Origin: Prochlorococcus sp. AG-409-I11
GTDB lineage: Bacteria > Cyanobacteriota > Cyanobacteriia > PCC-6307 > Cyanobiaceae
DNA: 64,000 nt
NCBI GenBank assembly: GCA_003215725.1
Contig: QCJX01000004.1
Coordinates: 1-64,000 of the forward strand
Reading direction: 5' to 3'
Shown here: piece by piece, positions 17,427-27,390 of the stretch
How positions within the stretch are numbered: position 1 is the stretch's first letter
Layout of the letters: each line of letters starts with the position of its first letter
Position numbers and translations under genes: made by a program
Notes under the pieces: model-generated
What the model saw: the letters and a program-made list of their open reading frames with translations, nothing else
Database searches by the model: none
What the model was told of the DNA's origin: nothing

Positions 17427-19082
17427 GTGACAGACCTCCCTTTCGAAGCAATCGTTATTGGATCTGGAGCTACTGGAGGAGTAGCTGCCTTAACTTTATC
17501 TGAGAAAGGCATCAAAGTACTTGTAATAGAGGCTGGTCCACTCTTAACCGCGAAGGAAGCAGCTGGCTCAGAGCCATCAAATACTATTAAACGAATACAA
17601 GGAGTCATTACTGGTGAAAAAGTTAAACAAGCCCAACACCCTGGATATTGGAAAGCAAACCCATTGCTTTATACAAATGAAAGGGTGAATCCTTACACTT
17701 GTCCATCAAATAAGCCATTTATTTGGACTCAAGGTAATCAAGTTGGTGGGAGGAGTCTTACTTGGGGCGGAATAACACTTAGACTTTCTGACAAAGAATT
17801 CAAAGCAGCAAAAGAAGATGGATATGGTCTTGACTGGCCAATACAATATTCCGACATTAATTCACATTATTCAGCAATTGAAAAGTTTCTTCAAGTTCAT
17901 GGAAAAAAGGATAATTTATCTCAACTTCCTGATGGTGAATACTTAAATCCTTTACCTCTAACAAAAAGTGAAATTACATTTTCAAGAAAACTTAAAAGGT
18001 CCTTGGGATACCCATTAATTAATTCAAGAGGCTTTGGGCCACCTGAATTCAATGGTCCTGGCTTATGGCCTATATCAAGTAGCATGGGAAGCACACTAAA
18101 AAAAGCATTTGACACTGGAAAAGTAGAACTTTTATCTAATCATATGGCTGACTACTTAGTAATAGATAAAGCAAAAGAGTTAGCCAAAGGTGTTGTAGTA
18201 GTTAATCAAAATGATGGTAGCAGAATCCTTCTTGAAAGTAACCTAATTGTACTATGTGCCTCAACAATTCAAAGCATTAGGTTACTTTTAAATTCAGAAG
18301 AAAGTCATCGAAAAGGAGGCTTTATAGACCCCTCTAATTCATTGGGTAAAAACATAATGGATCATGTTTCTACATGTCGTTTTTTTTCATACCCAACCGG
18401 ACATAATCAAAGAGGTTATAACAATGATTCAAGTAAAGAATCACTTTCAGGTGCTGGAAGCTTCTTTATTCCTTTTGGAACAAATTTAAAAACTTCTATT
18501 AAACCAGATTTTATTCGTGGCTATGGTATTTGGGGTGGTATAGATAGATTTGAGCCTCCAAATATATTAAAAAGATTGCCCGACAGGAAACTTGGCTTTT
18601 TAATTGCTCATGGAGAAGTACTTGCATATGTAGATAATAAAGTCACTTTATCTAATAAGTTAAATCGCTGGGGAATTGCAGTTCCTAATATTGATGTTGA
18701 ATGGAAAGATAATGAAAAAAGAATGGTCAAGCATATGAATACAACCATTCAAGAAATCATTGAAAATACTGGAGGTGAAATGTTACCACTTAAAGATTTA
18801 ATAAAAATGCCATTTATTGAGCCAATAATAAATAATGCTGTAGCAATTAAAGAAGAATCACCACCTCCAGGTTATTACATTCATGAGCTAGGAGGAGCTC
18901 CTATGGGGAAAAGTGAAGAGAATAGCGTTGTAGATAAATGGAATAGATTGTGGCGTTGTAAGAACGTATTAGTAGTTGATGGAGCTTGCTGGCCATCATC
19001 TGCTTGGCAAAGTCCAACATTGACAATGATGGCTTTAACAAGAAGAGCCTGTCTAAATGCAATTACAAATCAGAGCGCTTAA
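17427..19082 (+). CDS. GMC-family FAD oxidoreductase
   Basis: A 551-residue flavoprotein of the glucose-methanol-choline oxidoreductase superfamily, oxidising an alcohol or sugar group. The FAD Rossmann motif is AIVIGSGATGGVAALTL (residues 8-24), ending in VLVIEAGP. A second conserved region is NQVGGRSLTWGGITLRL (about 110-126). The C-terminal GMC domain has HELGGAPMG and NVLVVDGACWPSSAWQSPTLT, the usual active-site and FAD-contact block. No signal peptide, so probably cytoplasmic. The ATG two bases earlier reads directly into TGA, so the start is GTG. The substrate is unknown. The end overlaps the opposite-strand DUF2811 gene by 20 bases. Confidence 0.88.
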   Translation: MTDLPFEAIVIGSGATGGVAALTLSEKGIKVLVIEAGPLLTAKEAAGSEPSNTIKRIQGVITGEKVKQAQHPGYWKANPLLYTNERVNPYTCPSNKPFIWTQGNQVGGRSLTWGGITLRLSDKEFKAAKEDGYGLDWPIQYSDINSHYSAIEKFLQVHGKKDNLSQLPDGEYLNPLPLTKSEITFSRKLKRSLGYPLINSRGFGPPEFNGPGLWPISSSMGSTLKKAFDTGKVELLSNHMADYLVIDKAKELAKGVVVVNQNDGSRILLESNLIVLCASTIQSIRLLLNSEESHRKGGFIDPSNSLGKNIMDHVSTCRFFSYPTGHNQRGYNNDSSKESLSGAGSFFIPFGTNLKTSIKPDFIRGYGIWGGIDRFEPPNILKRLPDRKLGFLIAHGEVLAYVDNKVTLSNKLNRWGIAVPNIDVEWKDNEKRMVKHMNTTIQEIIENTGGEMLPLKDLIKMPFIEPIINNAVAIKEESPPPGYYIHELGGAPMGKSEENSVVDKWNRLWRCKNVLVVDGACWPSSAWQSPTLTMMALTRRACLNAITNQSA

Positions 19083-19329
19083 ATAGATCATTTAAATACC
19101 TTTCGGTAACACACCTATCATTACAGCCATTTTGGAATAAAAAATTTGCAAGAGCTGTACTCATTAATTGATATTGATCCCATGATGGATGATCAACTAA
19201 GAAGTCCTTCATTCCTTTATAAAGTTCTTCAGGAATTTCAGCTTCCATGCTGACCAAAGGTAAAGGTGCATTTTTTGTACTATTGGTTGCATTCAGTTCA
19301 ATACATCCTTGGTGATGAGTTAAATCCAT
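19063..19329 (-). CDS. DUF2811 family protein
   Basis: An 88-residue soluble protein with the core VSMEAEIPEELYKGMKDF and LVDHPSWDQYQLMSTALANF (about residues 26-62) followed by LFQNGCNDRCVTERYLNDLF. This pattern (EIPEEL, HP-WDQ, FL-QNG, YL--LF) matches cyanobacterial DUF2811 proteins as I remember them. Function is unknown; the fold looks like a short helical module. The ATG at 19329 is preferred over a TTG three bases earlier. It is convergent with the GMC oxidoreductase, overlapping by 20 bases. Confidence 0.68.
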   Translation of the reverse strand: MDLTHHQGCIELNATNSTKNAPLPLVSMEAEIPEELYKGMKDFLVDHPSWDQYQLMSTALANFLFQNGCNDRCVTERYLNDLFKRSDL

Positions 19330-19510
19330 CAAAGACTGCTCTTAATTTTATTTGCAAACAAGCATCCTTTTATTTCAACGCTGAGTCAAAGCTAAAGTAA
19401 TTCTAAAGACATCAAATAAGACTTCACGAGACTCATCTAAAGAAAGCAGTTTGATCCGTAATTAGAAGAATGCATAGAGTTTTGAAGGCAATAATCATTT
19501 CTGTCAAGGA

Positions 19511-19642
19511 TCATTGGGTACTTAAAGTAAAAACCACAGAATTAACGAAAACACTAGTATTTCTTGGAATCATTAGTGGAAAAACCTCCAAATCCTGTGG
19601 AAATCCTTCTGGAAAATCAATAGAACTCAAACCATCAGCCAT
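19511..19642 (-). CDS. Candidate small ORF in a 395-base gap
   Basis: In the spacer 19330-19727 the minus strand holds a 43-codon ORF beginning MADGLSSIDFPEGF, with balanced amino-acid composition. The frame is open another 18 codons upstream (reading RLFLACDSRDSLG) without a standard start. It could be a short gene or the remnant of a longer one. The opposite strand carries a 76-codon frame that looks like its shadow. Nothing else recognisable is seen in this gap. Confidence 0.3.
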   Translation of the reverse strand: MADGLSSIDFPEGFPQDLEVFPLMIPRNTSVFVNSVVFTLSTQ

Positions 19643-19727
19643 ACTTATACCCAGTGAGTCTCTAGAGTCGCAAGCAAGAAAGAGACGGTTGATTCAGTGA
19701 AATCATCTATTTTATTTAACTTTTGAT

Positions 19728-20780
19728 CTACTTTTGCGAGCGAAGCGTAACTGGGCCAAGAGGATGATCCGAATGAGGGTATTGAGGATGATGCTCATGC
19801 TCATGCTCATGGACTATTGAACTTTGTGATTTGGATTCATTAAGGTCACATAATCCAGTGCATTCCTTTTCACAAAGGTCACAGGTTTCACTTATACCTT
19901 CAACATGATGATGATGACTAGTTTGTGGGAGGCCAACTTCTTTCTCAAAGCCTAATAAATTTGACCTATATTTACAGAGGGAACAATTCATAGAATTGTT
20001 CCCTATCAATACTTCCTCTATCCGCTCAATAAAAGTTTGAACCACTAAAGGATGATCATTGAGGTAACCAGCATTTATAAAGTCAATTTCTGGAAAATCA
20101 TTAGCAACTTTATTTGTGTATTTCCGAATTCGACCTACTAATACTCCAGAAAAAAGAAAGTATGGAAAAACAATAACCTTTTTAAAACCAAGCCTAACTA
20201 CATGTCGCAAACCTGGCTCGACCAAAGGAAAGGTAACACCTGAATAAAGAGTTTCCCCCCATCCAAAACCAATCCCTTCAACAAGCATTCTCGTGATTTT
20301 TGCAACATTAGAATTTGCATCAGGATCAGAAGATCCCCTACCAACTACGACTAAAAGTGTTTGTGATAGGGATAAGTCTGGATATTGCTCACAAGCCTGC
20401 TGCACTCTTTGACCAGCAGCACCAATCATCAAAGTATTTATCCCTAACTCTCTTCCATAATCAATCCTTATTCCAGTTTCAAGCGAATAAGCATTTAATA
20501 AAGCTGGAATATCATTTTTTGCATGCCCAGCAGCAAAAAGCATTGCTGGAATAGCAATAATTCTTTCAACATTCTTTAGTCTCAAACGTTCTAGTGCTTC
20601 TTTTAGTACTGGACGCGCAAATTCCAGATAACCATATTCAATAGGAATAGGAGCTAATTTCGATTGAATCGAGTTAGCTAAATTTGCAAACTCTTGAACG
20701 GCCAGACGATTTCTGCTGCCATGACCACATATGAGGACACCAATTCGAGAGTTAGATTGGCTTAAAAGCGAAGAAGTCAA
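19728..20780 (-). CDS. CbiX/SirB-type chelatase with His/Cys-rich tail
   Basis: A 350-residue class II chelatase-fold protein that inserts Co(II) or Fe(II) into sirohydrochlorin, for cobalamin or siroheme synthesis. Two tandem CbiX-like halves are visible: the first with the metal-binding ICGHGSRN and AGHAKNDIPALL, the second with VVVGRGSSDPDAN and KVIVFPYFLFSGVLVGRI. From about residue 258 comes a tail with CSLC, HHHH, CDLCEKECTGLCD and HEHEHEHH, a dense potential metal-binding region; the HEHEHE part is coded by an ATGCTC tandem repeat near 19791-19810. The start is TTG. Cobalt versus iron cannot be decided from sequence. Confidence 0.85.
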   Translation of the reverse strand: MTSSLLSQSNSRIGVLICGHGSRNRLAVQEFANLANSIQSKLAPIPIEYGYLEFARPVLKEALERLRLKNVERIIAIPAMLFAAGHAKNDIPALLNAYSLETGIRIDYGRELGINTLMIGAAGQRVQQACEQYPDLSLSQTLLVVVGRGSSDPDANSNVAKITRMLVEGIGFGWGETLYSGVTFPLVEPGLRHVVRLGFKKVIVFPYFLFSGVLVGRIRKYTNKVANDFPEIDFINAGYLNDHPLVVQTFIERIEEVLIGNNSMNCSLCKYRSNLLGFEKEVGLPQTSHHHHVEGISETCDLCEKECTGLCDLNESKSQSSIVHEHEHEHHPQYPHSDHPLGPVTLRSQK

Positions 20781-20822
20781 AACTTTTTGTCTCTTTATTG
20801 ACCTTATCTTGTTATCAAGAGA

Positions 20823-22157
20823 TTGAGTAGCAATTGGTCATTTTTAGTACTCTATAAGAGGAGTTCAAAACCGATTATTGAAAAACATCTCCTAGTTCCA
20901 AATACCATTGCTGAGGACAGCTGCATCGCAGGCGTGTATGAAAAGCTAGATAAGAGTTTAATTAATAAAATAAAAAACGATGAGATTATCCCAAAACCAT
21001 TACTAATCTGCAGTGGAGGAACATCAAGTCGCTGTGCAAATGATTCTCAATGGACTTTAGATTTAAGAAAAAACTATAGAAATATTATTTATGACAAAGA
21101 AAATAAATTTGTTGATATTGGTGGTGGCACATTAATGTCAAGTATTCTAAGTGGGTTATTAGATTATGGGCGTACATTTCCCATTGGTTTATCCGGGTTA
21201 ACAGGTACAGGTTATATTTTAACTGGTGGTATTAGTCCAATAAGTAGAAGCAGAGGTTTAGCTATAGATCAAATTATAAGACTTAAGGGTTATTGGGGAA
21301 ATGGAGACGCCTTTGAGTTAAATCTGCCGACTCAATTTAGTAGCAGTGAAGACAAATTAAAATGGAAAGGGTTATTAGGCGCTGCACCATTCCTCGGAAT
21401 AGTTACTGAAATTAGAATTAATTCTATACAAAATAAGAAATTAATGTGTTGGCAGGAAGATTTAGATCCAGACCAACTAGCAGAAATAATATATGAGGCA
21501 GAAAACTGGCCAAATTCATCTAGCTTTCATTGGGTTTTATCTGACACGATAAGGGGATTTATTGTAATAGAATTAGATGGTAAAAGTGATTCAATTGCTA
21601 TAGAGAGTGTTAATAATGTTTTAAAAAAAAATATTTTCTCAAAAATATCAATTGTAAAAGGACTTATTGATCTTCCACAAATTGAAGTGCCAACATTCAA
21701 ACTTGAAAGGTCTAAAAGAAGAATTCACTCCGAAGTATTAGGCGTCTTAGGTCCGCCATGGAGACAAGGATCATATGGTTTGATACAAACTCTTGTAAAA
21801 CTTATAAAAAAACGACCAAACCCACATTGTTATATAGCTGCACAACAATTAGGTGGTGTAACAAGTCTACAAAGCAAAGGAAGTAGCTCATTTATTCATA
21901 GAGATGCTGTGTGGAAGCCATGGATTACAGGATCATGGGAAGCAGGTAATAAGAATATGAAAGATAAGAGTATTGATTGGATTGAAGAAGTATGGGAAGA
22001 ACTAGAAAAATATTGTCCTGGTATCCATCTTGCACAAATGCATGATCATTTACCTTGGCATAAAAGAGAAATAGAGGCCGCTTTTGGTGAATGGCTTCCT
22101 GGATTGCAAGAATTAAAGAGAGAATTGGACCCTAAAGGTTTATTACCTCCACTTTGA
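20823..22157 (+). CDS. FAD-binding (PCMH-type) oxidoreductase
   Basis: A 444-residue flavoprotein of the FAD-linked oxidase family. The N-terminal PCMH domain shows PLLICSGGTSSRC (about residues 59-71), VDIGGGTLMSSIL (about 98-110) and the pyrophosphate-binding stretch FPIGLSGLTGTGYILTGGIS (about 119-138) followed by SRSRGLAIDQI. The C-terminus has an FAD-oxidase ending (HLPWHKREIEAAFGEWLPGL, LDPKGLLPPL). Substrate is unknown. The start is TTG; no in-frame ATG occurs in the first 100 residues. It is divergent from the chelatase (42-base gap) and directly upstream of the SulP transporter (26-base gap). Confidence 0.85.
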   Translation: MSSNWSFLVLYKRSSKPIIEKHLLVPNTIAEDSCIAGVYEKLDKSLINKIKNDEIIPKPLLICSGGTSSRCANDSQWTLDLRKNYRNIIYDKENKFVDIGGGTLMSSILSGLLDYGRTFPIGLSGLTGTGYILTGGISPISRSRGLAIDQIIRLKGYWGNGDAFELNLPTQFSSSEDKLKWKGLLGAAPFLGIVTEIRINSIQNKKLMCWQEDLDPDQLAEIIYEAENWPNSSSFHWVLSDTIRGFIVIELDGKSDSIAIESVNNVLKKNIFSKISIVKGLIDLPQIEVPTFKLERSKRRIHSEVLGVLGPPWRQGSYGLIQTLVKLIKKRPNPHCYIAAQQLGGVTSLQSKGSSSFIHRDAVWKPWITGSWEAGNKNMKDKSIDWIEEVWEELEKYCPGIHLAQMHDHLPWHKREIEAAFGEWLPGLQELKRELDPKGLLPPL

Positions 22158-22183
22158 GATACTAAACATACAAACCTTTTTCT

Positions 22184-23761
22184 ATGAATAACATCAAACC
22201 AGTTCCACTCATAGACCAGTGGATAAGAAATCCAAGAGAAGACATTCTTTCAGGAGTAGTAGTAGCTTTTGCAATGATTCCAGAAGCAATTGCATTTTCT
22301 GGTATTGCAGGAGTAGACCCTCAGGTAGGTCTTTTTGGAGCATTCTGCCTATCTGTGACCATTGCAGTTGTAGGTGGTCGACTAGGAATGATCACATCAG
22401 CAACAGGATCTACAGCCCTGCTAATGACTGGAATAGTTACTACGGGAAATCTAAGAGGCGAAGGACTGGGGCTTTCATATTTAATTGTGGCTGGCCTATT
22501 AACTGGTGTATTTCAAATCATTTGGGGATACATGAGACTCGCATACCAAATGCGATTCGTACCCACAGGTGTTCTAAGTGGTTTCGTTAATGCGCTTGCA
22601 TTATTAATCCTTCAAGCACAATTACCACATTTAGGTCTAAACATTCACTATGGAGAAAAGCTTACTAGTGATCATATAAATCAAACAATCCCAACAGGGA
22701 TAGATATTCCAATAGTATGGATGCTTGTTCTAATAGGTTTAGTAATAATATATGGCTTACCAAAGATTACAAGAGTAGTTCCATCACAATTAGTTGCTAT
22801 AATTATAATTACAGTTATTACGATTTCATTTAATCTAGATATTCCAACAGTCAAAGAGCTAGGTCAATTGCCTAGTGGACTTCCTGTACTATCAAACCCG
22901 TTTGGTTCACTTTCCGAAGGAAAAGTTCCATTTAATTTTGAAACAATTGGACTAGTACTACCCACAGCATTAGCCATTTCGCTAGTTGGATTAATGGAAA
23001 CATTCCTAACCCAAGATATACTTGATGATATAACTGATACAAACTCAAATAAAAATACAGAAGCTCGTGGTCAAGGTATAGCAAATATTATTTCTAGCTT
23101 ATTTGGAGGGATGGCAGGTTGCGCACTTATAGGGCAATCAGTTATGAACACAGAAAATGGTGGAAGGACCAGATTATCTACATTCTTTTCTGGTATAAGC
23201 CTTTTGCTGATGATATTAATAGGCAAAGCATGGTTAGAAAGAATCCCTATGGCAGCACTTGTTGCTGTAATGATAACAATTGCTGTAAGTACTGCTGATA
23301 CAAACTCTCTTAAAAATATATCGAAAATACCAAGAAGTGATACTGCTGTAATGCTGATGACTTTCTCAGTGACAATGCTTACAACTCCTCATAATCTTGC
23401 CCTTGGAGTTATAGCTGGAGTTGCACTTGCAGGTATATTATTCAGCAGAAAAATAGCAAAAGTAATTAAAGTTGATGCCAAAGAAATTAGTGATGGAAAT
23501 ATACTTTATCAAGTTAGTGGACAATTATTTTTTGTGAGCAAAATTTATTTCCTACAAGGTTTTGATGTACATGACCATGCATCAAATATAACTATAGACA
23601 TGTCTAATGCCCATATTTGGGATCAAACTGGAGTAGCTGCACTTGACCAAGTAATTAGAAAGTTGAGACAAGGAGGTTCAGAAGTTCAAGTTATTGGACT
23701 TAATAAGGAAAGCTTGAATCTTTTCGAACGACTAGGAGGACAAGAGTCAGTTCATACGTAA
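22184..23761 (+). CDS. SulP-family anion transporter with STAS domain
   Basis: A 525-residue membrane transporter of the SLC26/SulP family, which includes cyanobacterial bicarbonate (BicA) and sulfate carriers. The N-terminal signature DILSGVVVAFAMIPEAIAFS (residues 19-38) and TGSTALLMTG are visible, with about 10-12 membrane segments to residue ~410. A cytoplasmic STAS domain (about 430-525) contains ITIDMSNAHIWDQTGVAALD. A Na+-dependent bicarbonate role is attractive in a photoautotroph, but sulfate or another anion is equally compatible with the sequence. Confidence 0.9.
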   Translation: MNNIKPVPLIDQWIRNPREDILSGVVVAFAMIPEAIAFSGIAGVDPQVGLFGAFCLSVTIAVVGGRLGMITSATGSTALLMTGIVTTGNLRGEGLGLSYLIVAGLLTGVFQIIWGYMRLAYQMRFVPTGVLSGFVNALALLILQAQLPHLGLNIHYGEKLTSDHINQTIPTGIDIPIVWMLVLIGLVIIYGLPKITRVVPSQLVAIIIITVITISFNLDIPTVKELGQLPSGLPVLSNPFGSLSEGKVPFNFETIGLVLPTALAISLVGLMETFLTQDILDDITDTNSNKNTEARGQGIANIISSLFGGMAGCALIGQSVMNTENGGRTRLSTFFSGISLLLMILIGKAWLERIPMAALVAVMITIAVSTADTNSLKNISKIPRSDTAVMLMTFSVTMLTTPHNLALGVIAGVALAGILFSRKIAKVIKVDAKEISDGNILYQVSGQLFFVSKIYFLQGFDVHDHASNITIDMSNAHIWDQTGVAALDQVIRKLRQGGSEVQVIGLNKESLNLFERLGGQESVHT

Positions 23762-23919
23762 GGTATTAATGAGACATGGTTTTGAAGGGGTATTGATTGG
23801 TACACCGACTAATGAAGAAGTGAACCACCGTAGTCGCAAAAATAGACAATACAATATTTAATAACATTAAATAACTTTGATCAATTCAAGGTATATTTGA
23901 TTTAGCGGCAAAGAATTAA

Positions 23920-24213
23920 ATGGCTTATGGAGAAATGCAGATTATCGCTGGAGGAGTTGCTCATGTTCCAGTTCTAATAGCGATTTTAAAATTCTTCGAC
24001 GGTCAGACAGCTAAAGGGTATAACACCCGCAAGGCCGCCGAGGAGAAAGCAGCAGCAGCTGCTGCTGCTGCTGCTGCAAAAGCTGAGGCTGAAGCAAAAG
24101 CTGCAGCAAAAGCAAAAGCCGATGCTGCTGCAAAAGCAAAAGCTGAGGCAAAAGCAAAGGCTGAAGCTGAAGCTGAAGCAAAGAATGCCTCCTCAGAGAC
24201 CAATGAGAGTTAG
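23920..24213 (+). CDS. Ala/Lys/Glu-repeat protein with hydrophobic N-terminus
   Basis: A 97-residue protein in two parts. Residues 1-30 (MAYGEMQIIAGG..., then HVPVLIAILKFFDG) form one hydrophobic segment that could insert in a membrane. Residues 42-90 are a low-complexity helix of Ala, Lys and Glu only, in AKAEAEAKA-like units, ending in a Ser/Thr/Asn tail. Alternating charges predict a long single alpha-helix or coiled coil, as in TolA-like stalks. The coding DNA is a CAG/CTG-rich microsatellite with a 22-base palindrome. It lies 158 bases after the SulP gene. The function is unknown. The reverse frames open only because of the repeat. Confidence 0.7.
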   Translation: MAYGEMQIIAGGVAHVPVLIAILKFFDGQTAKGYNTRKAAEEKAAAAAAAAAAKAEAEAKAAAKAKADAAAKAKAEAKAKAEAEAEAKNASSETNES

Positions 24214-24250
24214 AATTTAATATCATTATTTAAATTTATTTAAAACAAAT

Positions 24251-24311
24251 AAACTATAGATATAAAACTATAAACATATGTTCAATATAAATAATTTTAT
24301 ATCTATAGTTT
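24251..24311. terminator. 17-bp perfect AT-rich inverted repeat, convergent terminator
   Basis: aaactatagatataaaa (24251-24267) is the exact reverse complement of ttttatatctatagttt (24295-24311), separated by 27 bases. It fills the space between the convergent Ala-rich gene (stop 24213) and AlkB gene (stop 24312), and the right arm ends in a T-run. A bidirectional terminator is the simplest reading, though the stem has only about 12% GC. Confidence 0.55.
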
Positions 24312-24878
24312 TTATCTATACGAGCGAAAAGTAAGATTTATTCTAGGTTTATTTATCTTTAATCTTTTAGGAATAGAGTGTTTCCAATCTTTCTGACATT
24401 CTGGCAGCATAATCAAAAGATCTCCATTACCCAAGGATAAACAATGACGTTCCGACGAATTGTTTCTTTTTAGAATAAAATCCCTTGATGCACCTAATGA
24501 AAGTGAACTAATAGGCTTATCTGAGTCCAACTCAGGTTCATTATCAGAATGCCACCCCATCCTATCTAAACCATTTCGATAAAGGTTAAGCAAGCAACCA
24601 TTAAATTCAACATTACATGAAGATCTTACTTTTTTTAGTAAAGGTAAGAACCAATCAGGCCACCCTTTTGCAATATGCAAATGAGAGCTATAAGAATACG
24701 AAATTCCTTTATTTCCAATAAATTGTGTTTTACGTGGAGTTAAATAATTATTTCCATAGATCAAAACATTTGGGCGTTCCCAAGCAATTTCTCTAAAAGC
24801 TCGATCGTACCAATAAGTAGACTCCGAGGGAGGCAACCAACCTCTAATTAATATCCAAGGCAAAGGCTGCAGAGACAA
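24312..24878 (-). CDS. AlkB-like 2-oxoglutarate/Fe(II) dioxygenase
   Basis: A 188-residue non-haem iron dioxygenase that oxidatively removes alkyl groups from DNA or RNA bases. The iron site is HSD in MGWHSDNEPEL (about residues 121-123) plus the distal His in KHSIPK, and the 2-oxoglutarate/substrate motif RINLTFR ends the protein, matching the AlkB pattern RxNxTxR. The N-terminal nucleotide-recognition lid with PRKTQFIGNKGISYSYS resembles ALKBH2/3-type bacterial homologues. The start is TTG. It stands alone on the minus strand. Confidence 0.88.
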   Translation of the reverse strand: MSLQPLPWILIRGWLPPSESTYWYDRAFREIAWERPNVLIYGNNYLTPRKTQFIGNKGISYSYSSHLHIAKGWPDWFLPLLKKVRSSCNVEFNGCLLNLYRNGLDRMGWHSDNEPELDSDKPISSLSLGASRDFILKRNNSSERHCLSLGNGDLLIMLPECQKDWKHSIPKRLKINKPRINLTFRSYR

Positions 24879-25109
24879 TTATAAAAGAATTTATTAGACA
24901 AGTAACAACATACACGACATTTATCATAAATGATCAGTGTTAAGAGCAAACAAATAAAACATAAATAATGAAAAATAATCCCATGAGATAGCAAGGTATT
25001 ATAACAATTTACAAATAAGATTTATTCCAACAATGTAAGAATTGATTTAACAATTAAAGGTCAATTTAAAAATTAGAGGTAGGAGCTAGAGTCTAGCTAA
25101 TAAAATTTA

Positions 25110-26003
25110 TCATCCTTTTAAACTAACCCTTTGATAACAGAACCAAAGCCATTGCTGAAACAGTAAATTTCGGTGTGATCTCCAAGAAGTTACTGGGTTG
25201 CTTGAGTTAAAGTTTTCAGGAGGTGGTACATCTCCTCGAGCTAAGTCTCTTTCTATTTCCGACAGTATTCTTCCAACGTTATATTCAGGATGACCAAGGT
25301 GCATCAACTGGCGTTGATCTGTCGTTTCAAAAATTGTATATCCAACTTTTTCTCCATACGCCAATAGTCTCAACTTGCCTTGGCGTTGTGCAGCTTCCAT
25401 CTCTGCATCTGGCAAACCAGCGTGCCTACTTTGGGGACATAAGAAATGATCGTCTTGTGTCCCCATAAGAGGATGACCAGGAACCAAACTTCTCATTGGA
25501 AAAACACCAAATAGTTTTTTTTCAAAGATTTGCTTGTCTACTCCTGCCAAATAAGCAAGTGCAAATCCAGCCCAACAAAGGCCAAGTGTACTTGCACAAT
25601 TTTCTCTTGCCTCATCTATAAGTTCAAGTAATTCTTTCCAGTAGGTAACACCTTCAAAAGGAATGTGCTCAACTGGAGCACCTGTAATAATTAAACCATC
25701 CAAAGGAAAAGGAGACATTGCTTCTTCCCAACTTACATAAAGTTGATCTAAGTGAGAGGTATCCCATGTGGTGTACGAGTGACTATGAAGTCTTATCCAT
25801 ATAGGTTCAATTTGAAGTGGAGATAATCCCAAGGGATGTAATAAATTAAACTCATATTGCTTGCCTAAAGGCATGATGTTAAGGATACCTATTCTTAGAG
25901 GCCTAATATCCTGACGCTTAGCTAGTTCAGGCTCTATCCATGAGATATGGTTTCTCTCAATTGAAGTAATTTTATGATAACTTCTAGGAAGAATTAAAGC
26001 CAT
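25110..26003 (-). CDS. metA: Homoserine O-acyltransferase (MetA)
   Basis: MetA acylates homoserine with acetyl- or succinyl-CoA, the first committed step of methionine synthesis. The 297-residue protein has normal length, the catalytic Cys in STLGLCWAGFALAY (near residue 142) and the conserved His/Glu region MHLGHPEYN (near 235). A good Shine-Dalgarno (GGAGG) precedes the ATG. The gene follows metY by 17 bases; because MetY uses O-acetylhomoserine, acetyl-CoA is the more likely donor (inference). The 231 bases downstream of AlkB's start hold no gene that I can see. Confidence 0.93.
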   Translation of the reverse strand: MALILPRSYHKITSIERNHISWIEPELAKRQDIRPLRIGILNIMPLGKQYEFNLLHPLGLSPLQIEPIWIRLHSHSYTTWDTSHLDQLYVSWEEAMSPFPLDGLIITGAPVEHIPFEGVTYWKELLELIDEARENCASTLGLCWAGFALAYLAGVDKQIFEKKLFGVFPMRSLVPGHPLMGTQDDHFLCPQSRHAGLPDAEMEAAQRQGKLRLLAYGEKVGYTIFETTDQRQLMHLGHPEYNVGRILSEIERDLARGDVPPPENFNSSNPVTSWRSHRNLLFQQWLWFCYQRVSLKG

Positions 26004-26020
26004 TAATTAGCCTCCATCAA

Positions 26021-27376
<1,356 letters not shown>

Positions 27377-27390
27377 CTAGCTAAATAAAA

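Noticed and set aside
19470-19700. 76-codon plus-strand ORF (MHRVLKAIIISV...)
   Set aside because: It is antisense to a more protein-like minus-strand frame and has skewed Lys/Ser/Thr composition without recognisable structure.
23769-23861. 30-codon ORF after the SulP gene (MRHGFEGVLIG...)
   Set aside because: Composition is acceptable, but it has no Shine-Dalgarno and its length is within chance; not enough support.
24003-24226. Ala/Phe- and Leu/Gln-rich reverse frames over the Ala-repeat gene
   Set aside because: Triplet repeats open all frames; the plus frame has a proper start and hydrophobic N-terminus.
25084-25098. AGCTAGA-G-TCTAGCT palindrome after metA
   Set aside because: The loop is a single base and no U-tract follows on the metA strand, so a terminator is not supported.
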